This document shows, in pieces, positions 14,929 through 24,200 of a DNA stretch of 37,134 nt (within the stretch, counting starts at the first letter, position 1; each line of letters opens with the position of its first letter). The notes below the pieces were generated by a model. The model worked only from the letters and a program-made list of their open reading frames with translations, ran no database searches and had not been told where the DNA came from. The DNA comes from a virus, in IMG/VR virus record IMGVR_UViG_3300047510_001046, positions 1 through 37,134 of that record; one strand, given 5' to 3'. The position numbers and the translations under genes are program-made.

Positions 14929-15630
14929 ATGAATAACGCTACCCTCCAACTAAAAATTAAACAGCGGCTCAACAAGCTTGCCAGTAACGACTATGATAAT
15001 ATAGAGTGCTGGCAGATTGTTGAAGCTTTTAATAAAGCTCAGATTGAATGGGTCCGTCGTCAGCTGCATGGTAATAACATGAGTAAAGAAGGTGACGAAG
15101 AATCTAAAAGACGTGTTGATGATCTTCAACAGCTTCTTGTAGATAGCGTTATGACTGGTAATGATAGAGTTACGTTTTTTGAATCAGATGCTCTTCCTGC
15201 CAACTATATGGAATTTAAGAGAGTATCTGCTTTTGCTAAAGACGAATGCTGCCCTGAAAGAGTTCTTGCAATATATCAAACTGAAGAAGCTGATGTTGAT
15301 TTGCTTCTTAGAGATAGATATAAATCGCCAAACTTTGAATGGGCGGAAACATATTGCACTCTTTTAAGTGATCGTATAAGAATCTACACAAATAATAAAT
15401 TTGAGATTGTTAGACCTAGACTATACTACTATAGAAAGCCTATCAATATACAGATTTTAAACTGTGTAGACCCGTATACACAAGTTGCTTCTACGTCAGA
15501 TATAGCTTGTGAATTTAGAGATGATATAGTTGAACTTTTGATTGATGAAGCTGCCGCTATTCTTGCAGGCGATATCGAGTCAATGATTCAATATCAACGT
15601 GGTACAACCTCAGCAGAAAGAAGTAACTAA
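14929..15630 (+). CDS. Neck / head-to-tail adaptor protein
   Basis: The 233-aa protein follows the capsid genes where head completion proteins lie. It starts with a helical segment (LQLKIKQRLNKLASNDYDNI) typical of adaptor proteins that sit under the portal. It contains mixed strands in the middle (about 85-185). It ends with the helix FRDDIVELLIDEAAAILAGD followed by MIQYQRG, a pattern I associate with adaptor or connector proteins of Bacteroidota phages. Tail tubular protein A-type rings of podoviruses are the alternative. The stop codon overlaps the ATG of the next gene (taATG), so the two are probably translationally coupled. Confidence 0.6.
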   Translation: MNNATLQLKIKQRLNKLASNDYDNIECWQIVEAFNKAQIEWVRRQLHGNNMSKEGDEESKRRVDDLQQLLVDSVMTGNDRVTFFESDALPANYMEFKRVSAFAKDECCPERVLAIYQTEEADVDLLLRDRYKSPNFEWAETYCTLLSDRIRIYTNNKFEIVRPRLYYYRKPINIQILNCVDPYTQVASTSDIACEFRDDIVELLIDEAAAILAGDIESMIQYQRGTTSAERSN

Positions 15631-16058
15631 TGGAAGCTCCTAAAAAATTAAGTCGCCCAGTCTCATCAGACAAAGCAACACAGGCTATGGGATCTCTGAT
15701 TTCAGAGATGCTAATGGCATCAATGCATACACATAAACTTCATCTTAAAGTAAGAAGCACTGGTTCTTATGCCCAGCATAAAGCGCTTCAGGAATTTTAT
15801 GAAGGAATCCAAGATCAACTTGACACTCTTGCAGAGCAATATCAAGGTCATAAAATGTTACTTCTTAATATAGGAGAACCAGTTATGAAAAATATTTCTT
15901 TGCAGTCGGTGGAAAATTGTTTGGATTATTTAGATAAATTGTATACATTAATTAGTGAGACACAGTCAATGATGACATGTAGTTCTATCATTAATGAGAT
16001 GGACAACACGAAAGGATTGATTAACTCAACCAAGTACAAACTTAAATTTTTGTCTTAA
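15630..16058 (+). CDS. Dps/ferritin-like protein (miniferritin candidate)
   Basis: Dps proteins form 12-subunit cages that oxidise and store iron and can protect DNA. The 142-aa protein is all-helical. Around SYAQHKALQEFYEGIQDQLD it has His38, His50, Asp65 and Glu69, i.e. H-x11-H-x14-D-x3-E, exactly the spacing of the Dps ferroxidase residues (His31, His43, Asp58, Glu62 in the Listeria protein; 51, 63, 78, 82 in E. coli). The auxiliary Asp four residues after the second His is Gln54 here. The length is slightly short for Dps. Ferritin-like phage proteins of this appearance exist with unknown function. Its place between the neck and probable tail-tube genes, coupled by taATG, suggests production late with the virion. 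A helical chaperone or assembly factor is the alternative. Confidence 0.6.
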   Translation: MEAPKKLSRPVSSDKATQAMGSLISEMLMASMHTHKLHLKVRSTGSYAQHKALQEFYEGIQDQLDTLAEQYQGHKMLLLNIGEPVMKNISLQSVENCLDYLDKLYTLISETQSMMTCSSIINEMDNTKGLINSTKYKLKFLS

Positions 16059-16090
16059 ACTTTTTCTTATAACCCCAAAAAACAAAAACA

Positions 16091-17254
16091 ATGGCTTATT
16101 TTCCCCATGCCTATCAAAAGCTGCTCTTGGCAAAGAGTGCTGAAGCAGCTTCTGGCGTAGCATCTAGTGCTCTGTCAGCCGGTGAAGTTGGTTTGCTCGA
16201 TGCTACCACTTACCAATCTATTGCAATTGCTACTGCTGCTAACGCTGCTAGTACGCTAACTGCTCCAATGTATGTTCTTGCTCAAGGTAGCTTGCATACA
16301 ACTGACAAACTTGGTCCTTTTCACGGAGGTTACAAGGAGTCTGTAAAATCTAAGGGTATTAATCCTAAGTACGTAAGTGCTATTTGGAAATCAGATGCTG
16401 CTGCCGAAGTTGCTGCTACATTGACTGTAGAAGCTGAAGGTGACTGCTTCAAGTGCGGTGTTGAGCGCTATTTGCGTTTGGACATCAAAGGTTCTCCTGC
16501 TCTGCGTTTCTTGGGTCGTAATGCTTACTTTGTAGCTGACTGGACTAACTACTGCTGCGCTACTGGCCAAACTACTGTAGATCCTTACACTGTATTGTCT
16601 ACTTGGGCTGAGCAAATTGCTGGTGATCCTTTGGTATCTCCTTTTGTTTCTGCTGTAGTACAAAAGTGGGATACCGTAAATGAGGAGTGGATTTCTTCTG
16701 CTGGTCACACAGTAACTACTTCTAGCCACGGTAAGTTCCGTATCGTTCTTACTGCTAAGACTACTGCTCAAATCTCTACTCACTTTGGTGATGCTGGATT
16801 CCGTCCTACGGATCACTTTGAGTTGGAGCCCTTGCAGCTTTTTGCATCTGAGCTTGATGAGACCGGAAATCAGTGTAATGTAGCTTGTACTACTATCGCT
16901 GCTACTGTAGGTACTCAGAAAAAAGGTTCTGGTGAGTCTGTTGTTCGTCAGTTGATTTTGAGCAACCGTTACGAGCAAGACCCTTTCCAACAGGATTCAA
17001 GAATGCGTGAAATTTTGGATGAAGTAGCTTTCAATGTTGATCGCACTGCTTCTTACAACTTGTATCACTTGCTTCACAGCGTACCTCGCAAGAGCAATCC
17101 TAGCGGTACTATGGATAACGATCAATACTTGATCACAATTGCTGTTCTTTCTACTGACACAACCACTAATACTCGTGTTGACGATATGTTGGTTGATCTT
17201 GGTAAAGCTGCTGGTTTGTTTGCAAATGCGGTACTTAATGTACCTGTAAAGTAA
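16091..17254 (+). CDS. Abundant virion protein, probably major tail protein
   Basis: The 387-aa protein is beta-rich with Ala/Thr/Val-rich segments and several Cys (CFKC near 118, CC near 155, QCNVAC near 265). Its codon use matches the major capsid gene: CGT, GGT, GCT and TTG/CTG preferred and AGA nearly absent. It has the same AAAAACA leader and is followed by the strongest terminator in the window. Together with its position after the neck protein this points to a high-copy virion protein, most simply the major tail (tube) protein; a capsid decoration or podoviral ring protein is the alternative. If it is a tail tube protein, the phage has a long tail. Confidence 0.65.
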   Translation: MAYFPHAYQKLLLAKSAEAASGVASSALSAGEVGLLDATTYQSIAIATAANAASTLTAPMYVLAQGSLHTTDKLGPFHGGYKESVKSKGINPKYVSAIWKSDAAAEVAATLTVEAEGDCFKCGVERYLRLDIKGSPALRFLGRNAYFVADWTNYCCATGQTTVDPYTVLSTWAEQIAGDPLVSPFVSAVVQKWDTVNEEWISSAGHTVTTSSHGKFRIVLTAKTTAQISTHFGDAGFRPTDHFELEPLQLFASELDETGNQCNVACTTIAATVGTQKKGSGESVVRQLILSNRYEQDPFQQDSRMREILDEVAFNVDRTASYNLYHLLHSVPRKSNPSGTMDNDQYLITIAVLSTDTTTNTRVDDMLVDLGKAAGLFANAVLNVPVK

Positions 17255-17260
17255 TAAACT

Positions 17261-17310
17261 TTGCAAAAACATTGAAGGGGCTGTAAATCAGCCCCTTTTT
17301 TGTTTTGCAA
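17261..17310 (+). terminator. Strong rho-independent terminator
   Basis: AAGGGGCTG (17275-17283) and CAGCCCCTT (17289-17297) form a perfect 9-bp stem with loop TAAAT, followed by TTTT. Flanking TTGCAAAA and TTTTGCAA extend the pairing across an internal loop. It ends the head-to-tail-tube transcript 6 bases after the stop of the probable major tail gene. Because the outer arms give T-runs on both strands it may work in both directions. Confidence 0.85.
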
Positions 17311-17335
17311 CACTGAGGTTTTTTCAGTAAATTAT
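17304..17335 (+). promoter_or_regulatory. Possible promoter for the fibre operon
   Basis: TTTG (17304-17307) in the 3' arm of the terminator is followed after 20 bases by TAAATTAT, six of eight matches to TAnnTTTG. A start near 17340 would give a leader of about 40 bases before ATG 17378. The element TTATAAGTGAGC overlapping this site resembles one at 10739-10750. Confidence 0.35.
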
Positions 17336-17377
17336 AAGTGAGCACTGAATATACATTGCTCTATTATTTTATAAATT

Positions 17378-17926
17378 ATGGCATCCAGACACATTCTTAG
17401 TTTAGAAGTACCTGAAACAGCTAACGAAGCGCTGTTCAGAGTAGTAGATACCAGCACATATGATGTGAATCTGCCGGTAGAGTGTGCTATTCTGCAAATA
17501 ATGGCTCCAGGCTTTAATGCCCCTAAAAATATTGATGTTACTCCAGGATTTAATCTTGCTCTTAATGCATGTACTTTGGGTATTCAAACGGTAAACTGTG
17601 GAGAAAAGAATCAACCTCTTCCAGATGGAGTCTATGTAATCAGATACAGCATCTCTCCTAATGATAAAGCGTGGGTAGAATATAATCATTTGAGAACTAC
17701 TTCTACTCTTACTGCTTATTATAAAAAACTTTCAGAAATTGATCTGTCTCCTTGTGAACCAAGTACAGAGACTAGAAAGATTATGTCTGAAATGAAGTAT
17801 ATAAGAAGTCTTATAGACGCTGCAAAAGCTAAAGTAGAATATTGCAAGAGTCCTAAAGAAGGTATTGAGCTTCTAACTTATGCAATCAAGAAGCTTAAGT
17901 CTTTGGAGTGTAATACTATGTGTTAA
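17378..17926 (+). CDS. Hypothetical 182-aa virion-operon protein, first after the terminator
   Basis: No named family is recognised. The N-terminal 115 residues look like a beta-sandwich (ECAILQIMAPGF, then QPLPDGVYVIRYSISPND, then AWVEYNHLRTT). The C-terminal 60 residues are helical (MKYIRSLIDAAKAKVEYC, then ELLTYAIKKLKSLECNTMC) with Cys at the end. An N-terminal virion-binding beta domain plus C-terminal helices suits a tail or neck protein that anchors the fibres encoded next. It starts a new transcript after the strong terminator and is followed directly by the 43-aa Cys-rich gene. Confidence 0.75.
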   Translation: MASRHILSLEVPETANEALFRVVDTSTYDVNLPVECAILQIMAPGFNAPKNIDVTPGFNLALNACTLGIQTVNCGEKNQPLPDGVYVIRYSISPNDKAWVEYNHLRTTSTLTAYYKKLSEIDLSPCEPSTETRKIMSEMKYIRSLIDAAKAKVEYCKSPKEGIELLTYAIKKLKSLECNTMC

Positions 17927-17943
17927 ACCTAAACAAACCAACT

Positions 17944-18075
17944 ATGACCTGTACTAATTGTGGTAAGCAAATTACTTGCGGTTGCCAAAAAAAGGTAGCA
18001 TCCAACGGAAAGCAAGTATGTTCATCCTGCATCACTAGTTACGAGCAACAGATTAAAGAGAGTAAAGCACAGTAA
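17944..18075 (+). CDS. 43-aa Cys-rich (zinc-ribbon-like) protein
   Basis: The frame runs from ATG 17944 to TAA 18075, directly before ATG 18078. The peptide starts MTCTNCGKQITCGCQKK and continues with VCSSC, giving CxxC, CxC and CxxC, seven Cys in 43 residues. This resembles a minimal treble-clef or zinc-ribbon knuckle. The leader AAACAAACCAACT before the ATG matches two other genes, which supports translation. Function is unknown; a structural zinc peptide of the tail or a small assembly factor is possible. Confidence 0.75.
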   Translation: MTCTNCGKQITCGCQKKVASNGKQVCSSCITSYEQQIKESKAQ

Positions 18076-18077
18076 AA

Positions 18078-18665
18078 ATGTCAAACTACGCAGATAAAGA
18101 AATCAAAATAAACGGCAGCTTTGCTGAGGCTGTGTACAAACAGTTTGTGCAAGATAGATTTGGTATTACCATGTGTGGTGATACCGACTATGAAAAGCAC
18201 GGTACACAACTTGAACTTTGTAACTGGGATAAGTTAGCTCTTGCTAATGGTCTTGATAGAGTTACAGTTCGCAAGTTTGACTTTGAGCCAATCTATTACA
18301 ACTCTGCGCTTATCATATCTGATTTTACTACTGGATCTGCTGTAAATGCTCCTATTACTACAACTGTAGATTATCAATACGGAACAAACGGCATACAGAG
18401 CCTTATTACTGTTAACTCTGGAGGTAACATTACAAACATTACTGTTAATCCTGAGATTAATATTAACAGAAACAACGAGTTTACGTTTGAGCAACTTACT
18501 GCATCTTGCAGCTGGCTCATTACTCACAACTTTGGATTTGTACCTAACGTTTATACAACAAATCTGCAAGGTCAGGAAATTGAAGGTGTAGTAGTACCTA
18601 TTGATACTAATACTATCCAAGTAAACTTCTCTGAAGACGTTGCAGGCTACGCATACCTAAGCTAA
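18078..18665 (+). CDS. Tail fibre-associated protein with shared C-terminal module
   Basis: The 195-aa protein has an N-terminal part of unknown type (about 1-75, with CGDTDYEKHGTQLELCNWDK) and a beta-rich middle with a repetitive Asn/Thr/Ile segment (GGNITNITVNPEININ) like a thin fibre shaft. The C-terminal module at about 145-195 (WLITHNFGFVPNVY... then VNFSEDVAGYAYLS) reappears in the next gene and, diverged, in the 658-aa fibre. That suggests a small fibre or fibre connector whose tip module is shared. It starts 2 bases after the stop of the 43-aa gene. Confidence 0.7.
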   Translation: MSNYADKEIKINGSFAEAVYKQFVQDRFGITMCGDTDYEKHGTQLELCNWDKLALANGLDRVTVRKFDFEPIYYNSALIISDFTTGSAVNAPITTTVDYQYGTNGIQSLITVNSGGNITNITVNPEININRNNEFTFEQLTASCSWLITHNFGFVPNVYTTNLQGQEIEGVVVPIDTNTIQVNFSEDVAGYAYLS

Positions 18666-18666
18666 G

Positions 18667-19197
18667 ATGTCATCCTGCCCAGCAAAAAAGATATTCTACA
18701 GTGACTTAAGCATTGCTTATAATGAACTGTTAGATGCACGGATAGAAAATAAAACTACCGTGGACAGACTTGCTATGTCTTTGGGTGCACCCCACACAGG
18801 TCTTGCTATTTGGGATATTGATCTAGAAGGATTGTTTGTGTGGCAGTATGATCATTGGGTAAGAGTAGGTGCAAGCCAACAGGAAATTAACAACTGGAAT
18901 GAAGCATATGATGACTCAGTTGTAGATTTTACTTTAAACCAAGGAACAGATAGTGTCTTTACTATTCACAGACGCAATAGCTCTAACTTGTCAGTAACTT
19001 ATCACAGCGGTTATATACATAATCAGACTGTACCAAGTGATACTTGGATTATTACTCACAATCTTAATAAAAATCCTTCTATAACAGTTACTAACTCAGC
19101 TGGTGATGAGGTAGAAGGAGCAGTTACCATTAACTCTCTTAATCAAGTAACAATAACTTTTTGTGGTGCGTTTTCCGGAAATGCGTATCTCAATTAA
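18667..19197 (+). CDS. Short tail fibre protein, paralogue of the 658-aa fibre termini
   Basis: The 176-aa protein has an N-terminal module NELLDARIENKTT followed by GAPHTGLAIWDIDLEGLFVW. It matches the start of the next gene (CELLNARVHNL, then GTPVSGQIYYNT and a W-containing turn). Its C-terminal module WIITHNLNKNPSITVTNSAG ending GNAYLN matches the previous gene. It thus looks like a minimal fibre with an anchor and a tip but almost no shaft. It begins 1 base after the previous stop (taagATG). The role in adsorption is inferred from these modules and from the neighbours. Confidence 0.7.
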   Translation: MSSCPAKKIFYSDLSIAYNELLDARIENKTTVDRLAMSLGAPHTGLAIWDIDLEGLFVWQYDHWVRVGASQQEINNWNEAYDDSVVDFTLNQGTDSVFTIHRRNSSNLSVTYHSGYIHNQTVPSDTWIITHNLNKNPSITVTNSAGDEVEGAVTINSLNQVTITFCGAFSGNAYLN

Positions 19198-19216
19198 TCA
19201 AATATTTTAAACTGTC

Positions 19217-21193
19217 ATGGCAAAAAAATTCTTAACCTCAATCGACCTTAGCAAGTGTGAACTGCTTAATGCTAGGGTTCACAACCTCGCTGCGGCTCCA
19301 GGGACGCCAGTGTCAGGTCAAATCTACTACAACACTGTTGATGGACAGATGTACTATTACGATGGTGCAATCTGGCAATCAATGCGTGGTGACATTACCA
19401 GCGTATCTATTACTGCAGGTAATGGTCTTAGTGGAACTTCTTCAACTCTTAATGGAGCTTTTTCAGCTACGTTAGATGTAAACGTTGATACCACTACAGT
19501 TGGTATTAATGGTTCTGATGAACTATATGTAATAAAAGATGCAGCATATCTTGCTAATCTTTATACTGCAGATGGAACACTTACTGGTGCCCGTGTTGCT
19601 ACTCTTGGTGCAAATAACTTAACCTTTAATGCTACTAGCACCGGTAAGTTTACTATCCAAAATAGCCTTTACATTGGTCAAGTTGCTACTGGTGGTACTG
19701 GTCAAATTTATATCTATGCTCCTGATGCTGGTCTTGGTAGCGGTATTACTTGGGATGATGGTACAGCCCCTACAGCAAAGATTAAATTCCAGCATAACGT
19801 AGGTGACTTTGTATTTGAGATTGGTGGTACAGAACTTCTTCAATTAGATGGTACTGCTGGTAATACAGGTCTTAAAATCAATAAAGGTGTAGTATCCTCT
19901 GTATACGCTCTTGACGTGACTGCAAACTCAGGTTCTGATGTTGCTCGTCTTGAGGGAATGATTGAGTCTACCACAGAGTCACGTTTTGTAACTATTTCTA
20001 CTGGTGGTGTCCTTAAGTACCGTACAGTAACTGGTATTAGTTCTACTGGTGCAGTACAAAACCTTGGTAATACTAACCTTTCAGTAACTGCTGGAGAGTC
20101 TAGAACTTTTACAATTAATGATGCAAGAGCTGACGCATTTAAAATTGCTGATGTTGATGGCACGCTTCTTAACTTTAATACTACTGGTGCTTCTGTTACC
20201 GCCAAAGTTGCAACTTTTGGTACTTCAGTTGTAATTGATGGTAACCTTACTGTATCTGGTACTACTACAACTATCTCTACTGAGACTGTAACAATTGCAG
20301 ATAACATTATTGTACTTAACTCTAATGCTGCTGGAGCTGCTACAGAATCTGCTGGTTTTGAAATTGAGCGTGGTACAGATACAAACGTACAGTTCCTTTG
20401 GAATGAAACTAATGACTATTGGTCTGCTGTAAATACAAAGCTTCATGTAGGTACGATTGCTACGGGTACTTCAACTAGCATTCTTATTGAGAACTCAGGA
20501 GTTATTGAGAAGAGAACTCTTAGCGGAATGCTGGATACTCTTACCTTTGCTGGTAACTCTGGTACAGCTGTTCCTACAGGTGGTACAATTACTTTTTCTG
20601 GATCTAACGGTGTAAACATTGTAGCTGCTGGTAACATAGTTGCTGTAGCTGGTGTAGATGCAACTACAACTACTAAGGGTGTTGCTAGTTTTGCTGCTGC
20701 TGACTTTGATGTAACTTCTGGTGCAGTAAGTCTTGAAGATACTGTTGTTAAGACAGTAACTACTGACTCAGGTGCACTTACTCCTTCTTCTCATGGATTC
20801 TCAATTCTTGGTGGAGAAGGTATGGATGTTACTCACACGGGTACAACCATTACAGTTGCAGGAGAAGATGCTACAACCACTAATAAAGGTATTGTAGAGC
20901 TTGCTACAGCAGCTGAGACAAACGCTCTTACAGACACTGCAAGAGCAGTAACTCCAGCAAGTCTTGCAGGTCTGCGCTACGCTGCCCCAACTCCTCCTAT
21001 TACTGCTGGTACAACGGGACCTATTCCACATAATCTTAACGGTACACATATACTTTTCCAAGTATTTGAAACAGCTACTGGAGAAAATGTGGAAATGGAT
21101 GTAATTAGAATTGATAATAATACTGTAGAGCTTAGAACATGCAATGATCATGCTGCTGGAGCGTTCCAATTGATGGCAATAAAGATTGCATAA
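19217..21193 (+). CDS. Tail fibre protein, 658 aa
   Basis: The N-terminal anchor module (about 10-60: CELLNARVHNL, GTPVSGQIYYNTVDGQMYYY) is followed by a long beta-rich shaft of Thr/Ser/Gly/Val-rich repeats, including the segment SGTTTTISTETVTIADNIIV common in phage fibres. The C-terminal domain (about 600-658) has HNLNGTHILFQVFE, related to the tip module of the two previous genes. There is no S74 chaperone. The protein is expected to be a trimeric fibre or a fibre-base segment that carries the larger fibres encoded downstream. No signal peptide or coiled coil is present. Confidence 0.8.
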   Translation: MAKKFLTSIDLSKCELLNARVHNLAAAPGTPVSGQIYYNTVDGQMYYYDGAIWQSMRGDITSVSITAGNGLSGTSSTLNGAFSATLDVNVDTTTVGINGSDELYVIKDAAYLANLYTADGTLTGARVATLGANNLTFNATSTGKFTIQNSLYIGQVATGGTGQIYIYAPDAGLGSGITWDDGTAPTAKIKFQHNVGDFVFEIGGTELLQLDGTAGNTGLKINKGVVSSVYALDVTANSGSDVARLEGMIESTTESRFVTISTGGVLKYRTVTGISSTGAVQNLGNTNLSVTAGESRTFTINDARADAFKIADVDGTLLNFNTTGASVTAKVATFGTSVVIDGNLTVSGTTTTISTETVTIADNIIVLNSNAAGAATESAGFEIERGTDTNVQFLWNETNDYWSAVNTKLHVGTIATGTSTSILIENSGVIEKRTLSGMLDTLTFAGNSGTAVPTGGTITFSGSNGVNIVAAGNIVAVAGVDATTTTKGVASFAAADFDVTSGAVSLEDTVVKTVTTDSGALTPSSHGFSILGGEGMDVTHTGTTITVAGEDATTTNKGIVELATAAETNALTDTARAVTPASLAGLRYAAPTPPITAGTTGPIPHNLNGTHILFQVFETATGENVEMDVIRIDNNTVELRTCNDHAAGAFQLMAIKIA

Positions 21194-21233
21194 TCAGTTA
21201 TATTCGTAAATAGTAATATAGAGCTTTGCTGTA

Positions 21234-24200
21234 ATGAAGAAGTTTTACTCAGATATAGAAGCATTATGTGGTTTTACAGTGGCAGGTACTACTAGTCTTA
21301 GTACCGCCACTGGAATCACTGTTGCCACATCGGACAACTCTACAAAACTTGCAACAACAGCATTTGTAAAAGCTCAGGGTTACTTAACTGCTGAGGTAGA
21401 TACTCTAGATACAGTAACTGATAGAAACAGTATTACAACTAATTCTATAGGTGTAGGTGCTGTAAACATTATAGGTACTACAGCAGGAGCAGAACTTTTA
21501 ACTGTAGACGGAACATTTGGTAGACTATTTACAGTTACTGATGATCTTTCTGATTCTTTATTTAGTGTAAATACTATTGCGGGTTTACCTGTAATTGAAG
21601 TATTTGCTGATAATACTATTAATCTAGGAGCATTTTCTAATCCTATTACTATAGACGGTAGTAGTAATATTGTTATCCCTGGAACTATTACAGCTTCCGG
21701 TTATAATAATACAAACTGGAATACGGCTTATAATGATAGAATTGTATCAGCAGCTGTAAGCGGTACAACTACAAAAACACTTACACTTACACAAACAGAT
21801 GGTGGTACCATATCTACCAGCTGGACTGATATAAATACAGACACCGACGGATATATTAGTAATGTATCTCTAGTAGGATCAACACTATCATTTACTTCTG
21901 TAGGTAGTGCATTTTCTGGTATAATTGATTTATCTACACTTACACCAACTGTTCGTACAGTATTTGAAACTGTAAAGAACGTATCTGGTGCCACCATTTT
22001 AAAGGGTACACCGCTTGCTGTAGTAGCTGGTCAGACATCTGGTAATGTATCAGATGTTATTCCGGCGGATGCTGCGGATCCGGCAAAAATGCCAGCAATA
22101 TTTATTGCTAACCAAAATATTGCAGATGAGGCAGAAGGTGAAGCAGTATTATTTGGTAATCTTACAGGTGTAAATACATCCGCTTATACTTCTGGCACAA
22201 CAGTATATGTTGCACCAGGTGGTGGATGGACAGCTACAAAACCAGTACATCCAAATCTTATTCAGAATCTTGGTGTAATTACTAAGCAGCACGCTACTAA
22301 CGGTGCTGGTATTGTAACAGGTGTAGGTAGAGCTAATTCATTACCTAACCTTACTGCTGGTAAGATTTGGGTAGGATCAGCAACATACCCTATTGAGTCA
22401 ACTACAGTACATGTAGATGAAGCTAATGGTAGAGTGGGCATTGGTACAACTAGTCCTGCGCAAAAGTTGCACGTAGTAGGTAATACAACAATAACAGGAG
22501 TTACATATACTGACATTGTTCAGACTTATAGTGGAGCTTCAATAGACTTTAGACATCAGGACGCATCAGTTGTTATGCGTGTTGATACCGCAAATGCAAG
22601 AGTAGGTATTGGCACGACTAGTCCAACTGATAAACTTCAAGTTGTAGCATCTACATATAATGGTATAACAATTACTACCCCAGATGTAGCAACATTTAAA
22701 ATGAGATCTTCTGGTGGAGGAACTACAAACTGGGGTTTTGCAACAACAAACTTGGCCGCTAGTGATTTTGGAATTTATGAAAGTAATTCTACTGGTGGTG
22801 ACCCTATTAATGCTGGTACAGCAAGATTATACTTTAAGACTGGAGGAAACGTAGGTATTGGCACTACTAATCCATCGTATAAGCTACAAGTAAATGCTGC
22901 CGGCGAAGGTCTATATGTCATAGGAGCAAACACAGCACCATATACTCAAACTATTGCTTCATTTGTATACGGAGGTAACGGTAATAGTATAAACATAGAG
23001 AACCAAGGAGGTAAAGCATCTATCCAAGCAAGAGCAGGTGCTTCTAGCATGGATCTTCTTTTAAATGCAGATGGAAGTAATGTTGGAATAGGAACTATAA
23101 GTCCTACAACAAAGTTACATGTAGTAGGTACAGTAACTGCAACAGCCATTCAGTTAAATACTGGTAGTGGAGATTATTACATTAACGGCTCAAGTAATAT
23201 ACTAAGGATTGGTTCTTTAAGTACTGCTAATAAAATACAACTTGAGTTATTTCATGCTACTAACCCAGTATCTCTAGGTATAGCATACAATGGGGGACAA
23301 GCACTTCCTTATATTGAAAGTGTGCATCCATCTTACGATGTTAATACACATCTTTTATTTAAACCAGGAGGTGGAGAGACTTGGAGAATAGGTTCTCATG
23401 GGTCTAATCATGTTTATGCATCTGCATTTGCAATTAAACCAGCTTCTAATAACTATGATTTTTATTTAGCAAATTCAAGTGGTACTGCATTATTCTATTC
23501 AGATACTAGTACGGGTAACATAGGCATTGGGACGGCGAGTCCTGACGTAAAACTTTCAGTAGCGCCATCTACTGATGTTTCTGCAAAAATCGGTTACGCA
23601 TTTATAGGTAAAGGTACAGATGCAGGTCTGAGCGGCTGGGCGGCATTTGGAAATATAAATATGCAAGCAGCAAATCAAATTGCTTTAACTCAAGATGGCA
23701 ATGGATTAACTGTATTAAATGCAGCAAGTGGACAAAATATAAGATTTAGAATTGCTAATGCTGACAAAGCAATAATTGATTCTTCAGGCAACGTCGGAAT
23801 TGGGACCACAAGTCCGGCCTTTAAGCTAGATATAAATGGAGCTAGTAATTCATCACCATTTAGAGTACTAAGTACAAACACTACTTCATTACGCACTTTC
23901 TTTGAAGCAACATCAGGCAATGTAGAACAGCATTTCCTATATACGGGTAATCAAGATTGGGTACTGGGACTGGATAAGGCAGATTCAAATAAGTTTAAAC
24001 TAGCTTCGGCGGATGATGGTTTTGCTTCTGCAAAACTTACAGTTACCACTAGTGGCAACGTCGGCATTGGAATTGCAACACCAACAAACAAGTTACAAGT
24101 AGCTAATGGTAATATGAGTATTACCACTGGTTACTCATTTATTCTTGCTGATACTGATACTAACTGGAGACTAGGTAGAAATATTATTGTAGAATCTGGA

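Noticed and set aside
16391-16990. 199-aa antisense open frame opposite the 387-aa gene
   Set aside because: Same codon-bias effect as for the capsid gene; Ser/Thr/Arg-rich composition without structure.
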